Part shown: piece after piece, positions 27,146-36,032 of the stretch | How the letters are laid out: every line of letters begins with the position of its first letter | How positions within the stretch are numbered: the stretch's first letter is position 1 | Assembly: GCA_009692155.1 (NCBI GenBank) | Contig: SHZW01000003.1 | Span: forward strand, 79,162 to 143,161 | Length of the DNA stretch: 64,000 nucleotides | Direction: 5' to 3' | Source: Nitrospiraceae bacterium | GTDB taxonomy: Bacteria; Nitrospirota; Nitrospiria; Nitrospirales; Nitrospiraceae | Notes under the pieces: generated by a model | The model's input: only the letters and a program-made list of their open reading frames with translations | Database searches by the model: none | Told to the model about the DNA's origin: nothing | Position numbers and translations under genes: made by a program

Positions 27146-27577
27146 ATGGGAGCCACGGCACTGGAATCGCTGAGAACGCGCCACCGGGTTCTGCTTGTAG
27201 AGAGTGATCCGGATGCCCGCAAAGCAATTCTGGCCACCTTGAAGAAAGCCGGCTATATGGTCGTGGACGCCACGAGCAGCGCTCAGGCGGTGATTCTCCT
27301 GGGAGTGAACGGACACCTCGGCGCCGTCAGCGCCATCCTCTGCGATATCCGCACACCGAAAATCAAAGGCATCGAAGCCGCGGCCTACTTTCGCGTGCGT
27401 TATCCTCTCATCCCGGTGATCGTCACGGCCGCCTACCAGGACATCGAGTGGGCCATCACACTCATGAAGCGCGGTGCCGCCGACTACCTGGTGAAACCAG
27501 TCTCGAAGGACGATCTGTTGATGGTCCTCAAAAGCGCCGTCCACCGGTACGTGACGATCACCCGAGGATCGCTCTAG
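27146..27577 (+). CDS. Single-domain response regulator
   Basis: A 143-residue receiver domain with almost nothing else. Acidic pair in LLVESDPDAR, phospho-acceptor Asp67 (LCDIRTP), Thr in IVTAAY and Lys117 (LVKPVS). No output domain is present, so it acts by protein contact or as a phosphorelay step. ATG 27146 is well supported by AAGGAGG at 27131-27137, eight bases upstream; the longer upstream frame lacks a ribosome site. It follows the histidine kinase after 234 bases in which nothing else is recognised. Confidence 0.88.
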   Translation: MGATALESLRTRHRVLLVESDPDARKAILATLKKAGYMVVDATSSAQAVILLGVNGHLGAVSAILCDIRTPKIKGIEAAAYFRVRYPLIPVIVTAAYQDIEWAITLMKRGAADYLVKPVSKDDLLMVLKSAVHRYVTITRGSL

Positions 27578-27609
27578 AAGAGCGGAGAGAAGGGCGCGGA
27601 AGCCGCCGG

Positions 27610-28353
27610 CTAGGACTTTCCTTTGAAGACGGCTTTGAGACCAAAATAGGCGAACGAGTCTTTCAAATTCGAATAGAGCCGCTTAAACGTACCCATCTCC
27701 GGATCCGTTACATATTCCATCGTGAGCGCAATACGCTCTTCGCCTTCTCCCAGCGGCGTCACGGCATGCCAGAGCTTGTCCCCGTTGAAAATGACCATGT
27801 CGCCAGGCGCCGTCGACAGGATCAACTCCTTCATGGGTCTGGACGGATCGTCCTTGTAGAGCTGGCAGACCAGCTTGCAACTTGGGGCCCGATCCAGAAG
27901 CCCCATCAGAATGGTGTACCGCGCCCCTTTATAATAGGACGTATCGTAATGAAACCCGATATGATCGCCCGGTTCCGTGTAGTAATAGAGCGCGCAGGCA
28001 TGGGGATCGACTTCCGGACAGAACTGCAGAGGCACGTTGGTGAGCCGCGTCAGAAATCCGAGAAACGCGGGTGAGCGGTACAGGGCTAGAAACTCTTTCG
28101 CCTGCTCCCGCACGGTAAAGTAGCTGACGCTTCCCCCTTTTTTGTGTCCCGGAATATAGTTCCGATTGAGCTGAGGCTTCAGGCGTTCCGCCTGCGGAAC
28201 GAACACATCCGTAATCACCGCGGGCGGCAGGAAGCCCTTCAAAAAGACAAACTCGTTCTGCTCCCAGTATTCGTGTTTGATCCGCTCGACGTCGAGCGCG
28301 GTGACTGCCTGCTCGACTGCCTGTTCCAATCCCATCGTACCGGCAACACTCAT
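27610..28353 (-). CDS. 2-oxoglutarate/Fe(II)-dependent oxygenase-like protein
   Basis: A 247-residue double-stranded beta-helix protein. The iron-binding triad is visible as His135, Asp137 (HIGFHYDTSYY) and His196 (GDKLWHAVTPL), with Arg207 (EERIALTMEY) placed to bind 2-oxoglutarate. Prolyl-hydroxylase-like and other Fe(II) oxygenases share this pattern; the substrate is unknown. I start at ATG 28353, with GGAGGAAGG upstream on the minus strand; GTG at 28356 is the neighbouring codon. It is the last gene of a minus-strand run starting at larC. Confidence 0.8.
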   Translation of the reverse strand: MSVAGTMGLEQAVEQAVTALDVERIKHEYWEQNEFVFLKGFLPPAVITDVFVPQAERLKPQLNRNYIPGHKKGGSVSYFTVREQAKEFLALYRSPAFLGFLTRLTNVPLQFCPEVDPHACALYYYTEPGDHIGFHYDTSYYKGARYTILMGLLDRAPSCKLVCQLYKDDPSRPMKELILSTAPGDMVIFNGDKLWHAVTPLGEGEERIALTMEYVTDPEMGTFKRLYSNLKDSFAYFGLKAVFKGKS

Positions 28354-28386
28354 CACGATTCCTTCCTCCGGCCTGGCACGGCTCCC

Positions 28387-29118
28387 TCAGGGCGGCCCGA
28401 GTGCGGGAGCCTTGACGACTTCCACCCCGGCCGGGACGGCAAACTCGAACAGCGCCGCCTTCAGGCCGGTATTCGGCTGTAAATTGCTGAACTGGAACGT
28501 GGCCACGTTGCCGCTGACTTCGTGGATGGACAGGGTTTTAATGAAATAGGTCTTGGGCTGCGCTTCCACCACGATGCGGACCACGGTCTTCACCGATTCG
28601 GGGCCGGACTCCCTGGGGATCAACGTCACCAGCGGTACGCCGCCTTCCCCCCGCTCGCCCCCCAACGTCGCCTGCGCCTCAAAATGTTCCTCCAGTTTAG
28701 CGGCCCCCTGGAGCAACTGCAAGGGCGCCTGGGAAGCCGCCATCTGCGTCAGCTTCCCGACCAGCACCTGCTTATGCTGCGGCACGTACATCATCAGGTC
28801 GTTGCCGTTGACGTAAATCTCCTGCACGTCCGGCTCCCGATAATCCCAGCGGAGTTTGCCCGGTTTCTTAATCATTAGATTTCCGCTCGAGGTGAGAAGC
28901 GTGGCAAAACCTTCGATCTTCGTGACTTGCCTGAACTCAGCCTGCAGATCTTTCGTCTGCTCGTACCGGGCCTGGATTTTCTTGACGACCTCGCGGACCT
29001 CCCTGCCCGCCTTGTCGTCCGGACGATCGTCGGCGGCCATGGTATCCCCTGAAAGACAGATGCCGCCGGATAGCATCAGCACGGCGGTTGGAACCAGGCC
29101 AAGCCTTGAGAAGATCAC
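28387..29118 (-). CDS. lolA: Outer-membrane lipoprotein carrier protein LolA
   Basis: Periplasmic chaperone that carries lipoproteins from the inner to the outer membrane. 243 residues with a signal peptide (hydrophobic to about residue 28) and the LolA fold: QARYEQTKDLQAEFRQVT, then SGNLMIKKPGKLRWDY, a recognised LolA segment, and NGNDLMMYVPQ. Its start overlaps the ftsK stop by four bases. It would serve the lipoproteins encoded in this window (52011, 53667, 63323). Confidence 0.87.
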   Translation of the reverse strand: MIFSRLGLVPTAVLMLSGGICLSGDTMAADDRPDDKAGREVREVVKKIQARYEQTKDLQAEFRQVTKIEGFATLLTSSGNLMIKKPGKLRWDYREPDVQEIYVNGNDLMMYVPQHKQVLVGKLTQMAASQAPLQLLQGAAKLEEHFEAQATLGGERGEGGVPLVTLIPRESGPESVKTVVRIVVEAQPKTYFIKTLSIHEVSGNVATFQFSNLQPNTGLKAALFEFAVPAGVEVVKAPALGPP

Positions 29119-31622
29119 AGGTCGTCTCCTCCGACTGGCCCTTTGCGCGCCAGAACTTCACGCCGTCCATCCCGACCTGGCGCGCCGACGATCCCGTCCT
29201 GCTCCATCTGTTCGATCATGCGCGCCGCGCGCGGGTAGCCGACGCGCAAGCGACGCTGGATCAGCGACGCAGAGGCCTGACCAGACGACATCACGAGATC
29301 TTTGGCTTGCTCGTAGACCTCGTCCCGCTCTTCTTCCTCTCTCGTGTCCTCTTGCTTCAGCGACTTCAGTTCTTCCGTGTAGACAGGCGACGCCTGCTTT
29401 TTCACGAATTCCACGGTGCGGTGCACGTCGTCGTCCGGCACGAAAGACCCGTGCAGACGGACGAGCTTCCCCGTCCCGGATGCCAGATACAGCATGTCCC
29501 CCCGTCCCAGCAGCGCCTCGGCGCCGTTGGCATCCAGAATCGTCCGCGAGTCCGTCTTCGACGAGACTTGAAACGCAATGCGCGCCGGGAAATTGGCCTT
29601 GATCAAACCGGTCAGCACATCCACCGACGGCCGCTGCGTGGCGAGAATCAAGTGGATGCCCGACGCCCGCGCCATCTGCGCCAGACGTGTGATTTTTTCC
29701 TCGACCTCCTTCGGCGCGACGGCCATGAGGTCGGCCAGCTCGTCGATCATGACCACGATATAGGGCAGCGGCGACGGCGGCGTCTTGGGCTCCATGATCA
29801 GTTTCGGCCCTTCCGAGACCGTGCTTTCCCCGGCTGCCAGGCGGGCATCCTCGGACAAAAACTCGATCGGCAAATCTTCTTGCGTCGGCTTGGCCTCCGA
29901 CGCCTCCTTGAGCAGAACGCCCTGCTCCTGCGCCACGCGGCGATTGTAATCATCCATGTTGCGGACGCCCGCCTCCGCCAGCAGCTTGTAGCGGCGTTCC
30001 ATTTCCTGGACCACCCAGCCGAGACCGCGCGCCGCGGACTTGGCGTCCGTGATCACCGGCCGCAAGAGATGCGGAAGACCGTCATAGGCCTTGAATTCAA
30101 GCATCTTCGGATCCACGAGCAGCAGCTTGACCTCGTCGGGCTTGGACGTGAACAGCATGCTGAGCAGCATGGTGTTCAGCGCCACGCTCTTACCCGCGCC
30201 GGTCGCGCCGGCCACCAGGAGATGCGGCATCGTTTTGAGATCCGCCGTCACCGGTTTCCCGAAAATGTCCTTGCCCAGCGCCAGCCGCAGCTTCGAGCGG
30301 GACTTCGTGAAGGCCTCGCTCGTCACCACTTCCTTGAGCGAGACGGTTTCGCGGCTCGGATTGGGCACCTCAACGCCGACGACCGACTTGCCAGGGAGCG
30401 GCGCCACGATACGAAGGCTGATGGCCTTCATCGCCAGGGCCAGATCGTCAGCCAGATTCACAATCCTCGCCACTTTCACGCCGGGCGCCGGCTCGAACTC
30501 GTACATCGTCACCACGGGACCGGGATGCACTTCCGTCACCTTCCCCTCGATCCCGAAATTCAGCAGCGCCCTGGTCAGCACCTCCGATTGCGCCTTGAGT
30601 TGCTCGTCCGTCAACCGGTCGATCGGCCCGGAGGGATCGCTCAACAGTTCCAGAGGGTCCGGCAGCAGATAGCCTTCCGCCGCGGCGCGGGCCATGGCGA
30701 CTTCTGATTTCTTTGATTTTTTCCTGGTCTCCTTCACCACCGGCTCGACCAATGGAGGCAGGGCCTGATCAGGCACGGCGGACGCCGTGTCCGATTCCGG
30801 CACCGGCTCAGGTCCCGCAACAATGGGCTTTTCTTCCACCGGCGTGGCTGGCAAACCGACCGGTTCAGGACGATTGATCTTGAGCGGACGCGGTTTGGAT
30901 TTTTTTGCTTTGACAATGTCATCGGCCGGACGCTCGGGCAGCAGCGCCGCCACGGTTTCCTTGCAGCGCTCCCACCAGGCCGGGACACGAAGAATCACCA
31001 ATTCACTACACGAAATCCACCACTGGGACAGCCGGCGCGCGAGATCGGCCAGCGACATGGGTGTCGCCAGCAATAGCGAGATGATCAGGCCGGCCAGTAC
31101 GATGATGTGGGCGCCGGTGCTGGCAAAGTACCCGCGCAGGCCATCTGCGATCGCCAGACCCACCCGCCCGCCTGCCTGGCCCCGGTAGACGAAGCCGCTG
31201 GAGAGCGTCGGGATGGCCGTGACTTCCAAATGCAGCAAGCCGCTCAGGAACAGTAGCGCGGCGAACGAGCCGGCCGCGCTCCGAAGCGTGACGGCCAATT
31301 CTCCTTCCACAAAACATCGCGCTCCCAGCATGGCCAGGAGCACCGACAGGAGGTAGGCTCCGCCTCCGAACAGCCCGAACAGAAACGCAGCGAGGGTTGC
31401 GCCGACCGAACCGATCATGTTGCGGGTTGAGCCCGCCGGCGCGCCATCGGAAGGCGACGAGCCGAACAGCGACGCATCGGCCGGCACGAACGATACCAGG
31501 CTCAGAAATGTCAACAGGCTGAGCGTGATCAGCAGGACGCCGATCACCTCGTGCTTCAGATGGGTTGGGGGTTTGAACAGGCCGCGGGAATCACCGCGCT
31601 TGGTCGTGGTGGCTCCAGCCAT
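29115..31622 (-). CDS. ftsK: DNA translocase FtsK
   Basis: Septal DNA pump that clears the chromosome at division, about 835 residues. Order: four membrane helices in the first ~200 residues, a Pro/Glu/Lys-rich linker, the RecA-like motor with Walker A AGATGAGKS and Walker B VVMIDELADLM, and the winged-helix gamma domain that reads KOPS sites (SLIQRRLRVGYPRAARMIEQ). I start at ATG 31622 (MAGATTTKRG); the frame runs to 31694 but those codons come from a repeat array, so the start is uncertain by a few codons. Overlaps lolA by four bases. Confidence 0.93.
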   Translation of the reverse strand: MAGATTTKRGDSRGLFKPPTHLKHEVIGVLLITLSLLTFLSLVSFVPADASLFGSSPSDGAPAGSTRNMIGSVGATLAAFLFGLFGGGAYLLSVLLAMLGARCFVEGELAVTLRSAAGSFAALLFLSGLLHLEVTAIPTLSSGFVYRGQAGGRVGLAIADGLRGYFASTGAHIIVLAGLIISLLLATPMSLADLARRLSQWWISCSELVILRVPAWWERCKETVAALLPERPADDIVKAKKSKPRPLKINRPEPVGLPATPVEEKPIVAGPEPVPESDTASAVPDQALPPLVEPVVKETRKKSKKSEVAMARAAAEGYLLPDPLELLSDPSGPIDRLTDEQLKAQSEVLTRALLNFGIEGKVTEVHPGPVVTMYEFEPAPGVKVARIVNLADDLALAMKAISLRIVAPLPGKSVVGVEVPNPSRETVSLKEVVTSEAFTKSRSKLRLALGKDIFGKPVTADLKTMPHLLVAGATGAGKSVALNTMLLSMLFTSKPDEVKLLLVDPKMLEFKAYDGLPHLLRPVITDAKSAARGLGWVVQEMERRYKLLAEAGVRNMDDYNRRVAQEQGVLLKEASEAKPTQEDLPIEFLSEDARLAAGESTVSEGPKLIMEPKTPPSPLPYIVVMIDELADLMAVAPKEVEEKITRLAQMARASGIHLILATQRPSVDVLTGLIKANFPARIAFQVSSKTDSRTILDANGAEALLGRGDMLYLASGTGKLVRLHGSFVPDDDVHRTVEFVKKQASPVYTEELKSLKQEDTREEEERDEVYEQAKDLVMSSGQASASLIQRRLRVGYPRAARMIEQMEQDGIVGAPGRDGRREVLARKGPVGGDDL

Positions 31623-31661
31623 GCGCGCGATGGTAGCACCCGGCAGAGGCATGGAGCAAGA

Positions 31662-31725
31662 GCCTATGGCATATAGCTTATAGCCAAATGGCACAAGACC
31701 AAGAGCCTATGGCGAATGGCTTATG
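31662..31725. repeat. Heptamer array, rsmA/ftsK junction
   Basis: Units close to GCCTATG: four at 31662-31689, three more in the same direction at 31705-31725, and inverted units (CTATTGG, CTATACG) around 31732-31746 at the end of rsmA. Unlike the other loci, most units run in one direction. Confidence 0.75.
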
Positions 31726-31739
31726 GTCAGAGCTATTGG

Positions 31740-32543
31740 CTATACGCTCTTAGTTTCTGCCAACGCATCGGCCAGCGCAGCGAATTGCTCGATCACAAGC
31801 GATTCGGCCCGCCTAGTCGGCTCGATCCCGGCCGCTTCGAGCGCAGGCATGATCCGCTCTGAAGAGAACCCCTCGTCACGCAGAGAATTGACCAGGGTTT
31901 TCCGGCGATGCGCGAACGATGCGCGTACGGTCCGGATGAACATCGGCTCATTCGCGACTGAAACCGACGGCGTACGCCGCACCGGCAGCACAACCACCGT
32001 CGAACTCACGGCCGGTTTTGGACGGAAACAGCCGGCGGAGACGTGAAACGCCAGGGACGGAACGGCCCGATACTGCGTCAAAATCGAGAGGATGCCGTAG
32101 TCCTTCGTTCCCGGCCGGGCCACGAGTCGCCGGGCCACTTCGGTCTGCAGCATCAGCACCATCCGATCAATCAGATGGTGGGCGCTCAGGAGCTTGAACA
32201 GCAGCGGTGTCGAAATCGCGTAGGGCAGATTGGCAACTACCACCGTCCCGCGCGGCACCGTGTCGTAGGGAAAAGCCAGCGCGTCGCCGAACTGAAGCTC
32301 CAGATTATCAATTCCTGCCAGCGCGGCCTGCAGGATTTCGTCCAGCGAGCGATCCAGTTCGATCGCGATGACATGCCCGGCTTTCTCGCACAGGGCACGA
32401 GTCAAAATCCCGCGACCCGGGCCGATCTCCAGGACCGTCTCGTCGCGCCGGAGCGCGGCGGCGGCCACAATTTTCCGGACAATATTATGATCGACGAGAA
32501 AACACTGGCTGAGGCGTTTCTTGGGACGCGGCGGGAGCGCCAT
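31740..32543 (-). CDS. rsmA: 16S rRNA dimethyladenosine transferase (KsgA)
   Basis: Dimethylates two adjacent adenines near the 3' end of 16S rRNA during small-subunit assembly, about 267 residues. SAM motif VLEIGPGRGILTRAL, catalytic NLPYAISTPLLF (NLPYxxxxP), FLVDHNIVRKIV near the start and a C-terminal helical domain (ASFAHRRKTLVNSL). ATG 32543 (MALPPRPKKRLSQCF) is taken; the frame to 32747 overlaps the upstream gene and is not homologous. It starts two bases past the stop of the small gene upstream, so the two are coupled. Confidence 0.93.
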   Translation of the reverse strand: MALPPRPKKRLSQCFLVDHNIVRKIVAAAALRRDETVLEIGPGRGILTRALCEKAGHVIAIELDRSLDEILQAALAGIDNLELQFGDALAFPYDTVPRGTVVVANLPYAISTPLLFKLLSAHHLIDRMVLMLQTEVARRLVARPGTKDYGILSILTQYRAVPSLAFHVSAGCFRPKPAVSSTVVVLPVRRTPSVSVANEPMFIRTVRASFAHRRKTLVNSLRDEGFSSERIMPALEAAGIEPTRRAESLVIEQFAALADALAETKSV

Positions 32544-32545
32544 GG

Positions 32546-32872
32546 TCAGACGGAACCGGACGCCGGCCCGGCCTGCCGGGCTTCCTTGATGAGCGCGCGG
32601 ATCGCCGTTCGGTAGACGTCCACTTCGTCGGAAAACTCTTCGAACAAGTCGTTGGTGAACGACGGGCCTGGCTTGGTGTCTGAAAATCGTTGGGCTGCCG
32701 CCGCACTCAAATGCTGCGCGATCAGCGGGGCCGTGCGGGCCTTCCATTTCTGCATGTCCTCGATCCCGCGAATCGTATTCAAGTGTGTCGTCACCGTGTC
32801 TTTTTCGATGGCGTCCAGCTCCTGGAGCTGTTTTTGAAGCATCGCCGGTGCTGCGTTCAGTTGGTCGGACAT
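32546..32872 (-). CDS. Small conserved-looking helical protein, function unknown
   Basis: A 108-residue protein, largely helical and charged, with no recognised domain. ATG 32872 has GGAG (complement of 32880-32883) seven bases upstream, a good ribosome site. Its stop lies two bases before the rsmA start and its promoter-side neighbour is pdxA, so it is in a minus-strand operon pdxA-this-rsmA-ftsK-lolA. Coding status rests on the ribosome site, tight spacing and absence of a competing gene. I do not assign a function. Confidence 0.7.
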   Translation of the reverse strand: MSDQLNAAPAMLQKQLQELDAIEKDTVTTHLNTIRGIEDMQKWKARTAPLIAQHLSAAAAQRFSDTKPGPSFTNDLFEEFSDEVDVYRTAIRALIKEARQAGPASGSV

Positions 32873-32884
32873 CAATGAGCTCCT

Positions 32885-32956
32885 AGTATGTCTGGTTTAT
32901 CTCGTTTGTCTGGTTCAACGAAAGAAACAAAACAAACAAGACAAACCAAAGAAACG
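32885..32956. repeat. Phased nonamer hairpin, pdxA to small gene
   Basis: Exactly eight contiguous nonamers, 72 bases: four on the left near GGTTTATCT, four on the right near AAACAAACC/AGACAAACC. No centre at all. It ends two bases before the pdxA stop codon. The unit matches the nuoH/nuoI array at 1786. Confidence 0.92.
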
Positions 32957-32957
32957 T

Positions 32958-33968
32958 TTATTTTTTCCGCTTCGCCAGCCTTGCGGCCAGCGCGATCGCT
33001 TCGACCATGCTCCCCGGATCGGCCTTGCCCTTGCCGGCGATGTCGTAAGCGGTCCCGTGATCCACCGACGTACGGACGATCTGAAGGCCGATCGTCAGGT
33101 TGACGCACCGGCCGAAGGCCAGCAGCTTGAGCGGAATAAGGCCCTGGTCGTGGTACATGGCCACGACACCGTCGTAGACGCCCCGAGCCGCCTTGCCGAA
33201 CAGCGTGTCGGCAGGCAACGGATCGCTGGCGTTAATCCCTCGCGCGCGCGCCTGCCGGCAGGCCGGCAGAATGACCCGCTGTTCTTCGTTGCCGAACAGC
33301 CCATGTTCGCCGGCGTGGGGATTGAACGCCGCCACGCCGATCTTCGGTTTATTGACGCCGAAGTACTCTCGCAGCGCCTTGTGCGCCAGCCGGATGGCCT
33401 TGCCGATCCGCTTGGTGGTCAGCAAAGCCGGCAGGTGTTTCACCGCCACATGCGTCGTGACGAACATGATCTTGAGCGGCCCGCCCAGGATCATCATGCC
33501 GGATTCCCTGCTCTTGGTCAGATCAGCCAGCATCTCCGTGTGGCCCGGATAATCGTAGCCGGCCAGGTTGATCGCCTCCTTATTAATAGGCCCGGTGACG
33601 ATCGCATCCAGGCAACCGAGCTGAGCCAGGCGGACGGCCTTGATAATGAAGGCTGCCGAGGCTGCGCCGGTCTGTTTGCCAACCCTGCCCACGGTGAATC
33701 GCCCGAGCGGGCGCGCCAGGGGATCCAGCACCGGCAGCTCGCCGCGTCGGCCGATCGCATCGCCATGCCCGCTCACCCCGACCACCCGCAGCGGCAGGCG
33801 CAACGACCGGACCGTCCGTTCCATCACCGGCAGCGACCCAATCACCAGCGGCCTGCAAAGACGCCGCACTTCCGGCATCGCACAGGCCTTCGCGACGACT
33901 TCAGGCCCGATCCCGGCAGGATCGCCCATCGTCAATCCAAGAATCGGTTTTCGAGTTACGTGTTTCAT
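32958..33968 (-). CDS. pdxA: 4-hydroxythreonine-4-phosphate dehydrogenase
   Basis: NAD-dependent step of vitamin B6 (pyridoxal phosphate) synthesis, 336 residues. Signatures: GLTMGDPAGIGPEV at the start, VTGPINKEA, the metal-ligand His region GHTEMLADLT, and MYHDQGLIPLKLL near the C-terminus. It opens the tight minus-strand group that runs through rsmA, ftsK and lolA; pdxA next to rsmA is a frequent arrangement in bacteria. PLP is also the cofactor of the GlyA encoded at 58624. Confidence 0.93.
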   Translation of the reverse strand: MKHVTRKPILGLTMGDPAGIGPEVVAKACAMPEVRRLCRPLVIGSLPVMERTVRSLRLPLRVVGVSGHGDAIGRRGELPVLDPLARPLGRFTVGRVGKQTGAASAAFIIKAVRLAQLGCLDAIVTGPINKEAINLAGYDYPGHTEMLADLTKSRESGMMILGGPLKIMFVTTHVAVKHLPALLTTKRIGKAIRLAHKALREYFGVNKPKIGVAAFNPHAGEHGLFGNEEQRVILPACRQARARGINASDPLPADTLFGKAARGVYDGVVAMYHDQGLIPLKLLAFGRCVNLTIGLQIVRTSVDHGTAYDIAGKGKADPGSMVEAIALAARLAKRKK

Positions 33969-33995
33969 CTTGGCGATCGCCTCGGGTTCAATTCA

Positions 33996-34955
33996 TCAGA
34001 CCGTGACATGCCGGTTCGCCTTCCCGTTCGCATGGCATTGGCCTTCCGGCTCGATGTGCACGATCACCTCCGCCACACCCTCGAACTGCTGCTTCAGCGA
34101 ATCCTCCACCTGGTGCGCCACGTCATGCGCCTCCGTCAGCGACATGGCGGCGCGCACGTGCACGGACAGATCCACGAAAATATGATCCGGCAGCCCGCGC
34201 GTCCGGATTTCATGGCAGTCGATCACTTGCTTGTTCGTCAGCACAGCTTGACGCACAGCCTCCGGGTCCAGCCGGGCCACATCGGTCAGCGACTGAGACG
34301 TTTCCCACAACACCTGCATGCCCGTGTAGGCAATCACTCCTGCGATCGCGACCGCGACGACGGGATCCATGAGCGGGTATCCCATCTGCACCGCGGCAAG
34401 CCCCACGAGCACGGAGAACGAGGTCAGAATGTCGCTGCCCGTATGCCGGGCGTCCGCCGTCAGAATCTCGCTGCGCAACTGCTCGCCCCTGCGCCGTTCC
34501 CATCGCATCACGCCGACATTGATCAGCATCGTGCCCACCATGATGCCGAAGCTGGCCGCCGTGACCTGCGGACGCACCACTCCCGTCCAGTGCTGATAAC
34601 TGTTCCACAGCAGGTACAGGCACGTCATCACCAGCATGGCCCCGATGGAGGCCGCCGCCAGGGTTTCGTACTTCTTGTGCCCGTACGGGTGATCCGCGTC
34701 GGGCGGAAAAGCCGCCAGCCATAGCCCGGCCAACCCCACGACATTGGACACGCTGTCGAACAACGAATGAAATCCGTCGGCCTGCATGCCGAGCGAGCCC
34801 GTCATCACGCCATACAGCAGCTTGGCCCCCGCCACCATCAGATTGAGGGCCAGCACCGCCCAGAGCACGAACCGGACGTCCTTCGTGCGCGCCGTGCCGT
34901 CGCCCTTCAGAAGCGCGGCCGTCGTGGCGTGATGGTGTGATCGTTCAGAACCCAT
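33996..34955 (-). CDS. Cation diffusion facilitator family transporter
   Basis: Proton-coupled efflux of divalent metals such as Zn, Fe or Cd, about 319 residues with six hydrophobic helices. Two metal-site motifs of HxxxD form: GFHSLFDS (second helix) and RHTGSDIL (fifth helix). The C-terminal cytoplasmic domain follows (EIRTRGLPDHIFVDLSVHV). An N-terminal His-rich patch (RSHHHATTAALL) may help sense metal. ATG 34955 is taken; it overlaps the exchanger gene by 11 bases, suggesting coupling of two ion exporters. Confidence 0.88.
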   Translation of the reverse strand: MGSERSHHHATTAALLKGDGTARTKDVRFVLWAVLALNLMVAGAKLLYGVMTGSLGMQADGFHSLFDSVSNVVGLAGLWLAAFPPDADHPYGHKKYETLAAASIGAMLVMTCLYLLWNSYQHWTGVVRPQVTAASFGIMVGTMLINVGVMRWERRRGEQLRSEILTADARHTGSDILTSFSVLVGLAAVQMGYPLMDPVVAVAIAGVIAYTGMQVLWETSQSLTDVARLDPEAVRQAVLTNKQVIDCHEIRTRGLPDHIFVDLSVHVRAAMSLTEAHDVAHQVEDSLKQQFEGVAEVIVHIEPEGQCHANGKANRHVTV

Positions 34956-35949
34956 AATAGTAGAGCGACGCCGTGTACCCGAGATACAGCGCCACGCCTC
35001 CCCCAAGCAACCACGGCCGCCAGTGGCCGCCCCACACTAATTGCAGCGTGCTTGCCCCTGCCGCGACCAACGCCAGGCCCATCGTGGCCATCGCCGACGG
35101 CGCCAGGCTCCAGTCGGTTCCAATGAGACCGATGGAAACCGGGAACGTGCCCTGGAAGACCATCGCGCCGGTGACGTTCCCGACCGCCAGCCTATCCTTC
35201 TTACGATACAGCCACAGAAAACTGTTGGACATCTCCGGCAACTCAGTCGCGACCGGCGCGATCAGGAGCGCCAGAAGTAGCGGCGACACGTGCAGGTCCT
35301 CGGCGATGGATTTGGCGGCTGTCACGAACAGATGCGCGCCGCCCGCCAGGCCCACGAGGCCCACGACCCCCTGCAGGCCGATCATGCCGTAGGAGGGCAC
35401 CGCCCGCTTGGGTGCAAAGATCAGCGGTTCCAGTTCCGACTCGCCGTCGGCCGCTGCTGAAAACTTCAGGCGCATGTAATAAACATAGCTGGCAATCAGT
35501 ACGACCGCCGCGAGGTAATGAACCGGCCGGGAGACAACGAAACCGCACCCGACCGCAATCGCGTAGGCGCTCAGAAAGAACAGCAGATCCACCCGCACTT
35601 CACGATAATCCAGTTTGAATACGGCCTCCCGTTTCCCCAGCCGGGCATAGAGCAGCAGCAGGAACGCCAGCACCGGCAACACCAGGGTGCTGAGCATGAA
35701 GGGAGCGCCGAGAATCGCGCCAAGCCCGACCTCCGTCCGCTCCTGACCCGTGCCGAAGAAAATGGCGATAATGGGAATCGAGGTCTCCGGCAGGGTGGTG
35801 CCGACGGCCGCAAGCACGCTGCCGATGGCGCCTTCTGAAATCTTGCGGCGCTTGCCGAACCATTCAATGCCGTTGGTGAAGAGGGCACACCCGCCCAGCG
35901 TCACCACGATGGATGCAAAAAAAATGGCGACAGCCATGAGCATGCTCAT
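34945..35949 (-). CDS. Ca2+/cation antiporter (CaCA) family protein
   Basis: A 334-residue membrane exchanger with about ten helices and the two alpha-repeats of the family, here AAVGTTLPETSIPI near residue 48 and IAPVATELPEMSNS near 245, each with the conserved Glu. Members swap Na+ or H+ for Ca2+; the ion is not certain. It overlaps the cation efflux gene downstream by 11 bases. larC lies upstream across a heptamer array. Several bacterial relatives carry the same pair of exporters. Confidence 0.82.
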   Translation of the reverse strand: MSMLMAVAIFFASIVVTLGGCALFTNGIEWFGKRRKISEGAIGSVLAAVGTTLPETSIPIIAIFFGTGQERTEVGLGAILGAPFMLSTLVLPVLAFLLLLYARLGKREAVFKLDYREVRVDLLFFLSAYAIAVGCGFVVSRPVHYLAAVVLIASYVYYMRLKFSAAADGESELEPLIFAPKRAVPSYGMIGLQGVVGLVGLAGGAHLFVTAAKSIAEDLHVSPLLLALLIAPVATELPEMSNSFLWLYRKKDRLAVGNVTGAMVFQGTFPVSIGLIGTDWSLAPSAMATMGLALVAAGASTLQLVWGGHWRPWLLGGGVALYLGYTASLYYYGF

Positions 35950-35962
35950 GGCTGCGCCCTGG

Positions 35963-36032
35963 AGTAAAAAGTAAAAAGTGAAAAGTGAAAAGTTTGGACG
36001 GCCATTCTGTCTTTCTACTTTTTACCTTTTAC
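35963..36032. repeat. Phased heptamer hairpin, larC to exchanger gene
   Basis: Left: AGTAAAA, AGTAAAA, AGTGAAA, AGTGAAA, AGTTTGG at 35963-35997. Centre: 14 bases (two units). Right: TTTCTAC, TTTTTAC, CTTTTAC at 36012-36032, in the same heptamer phase. The right arm overlaps the last codons of larC. Confidence 0.92.
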
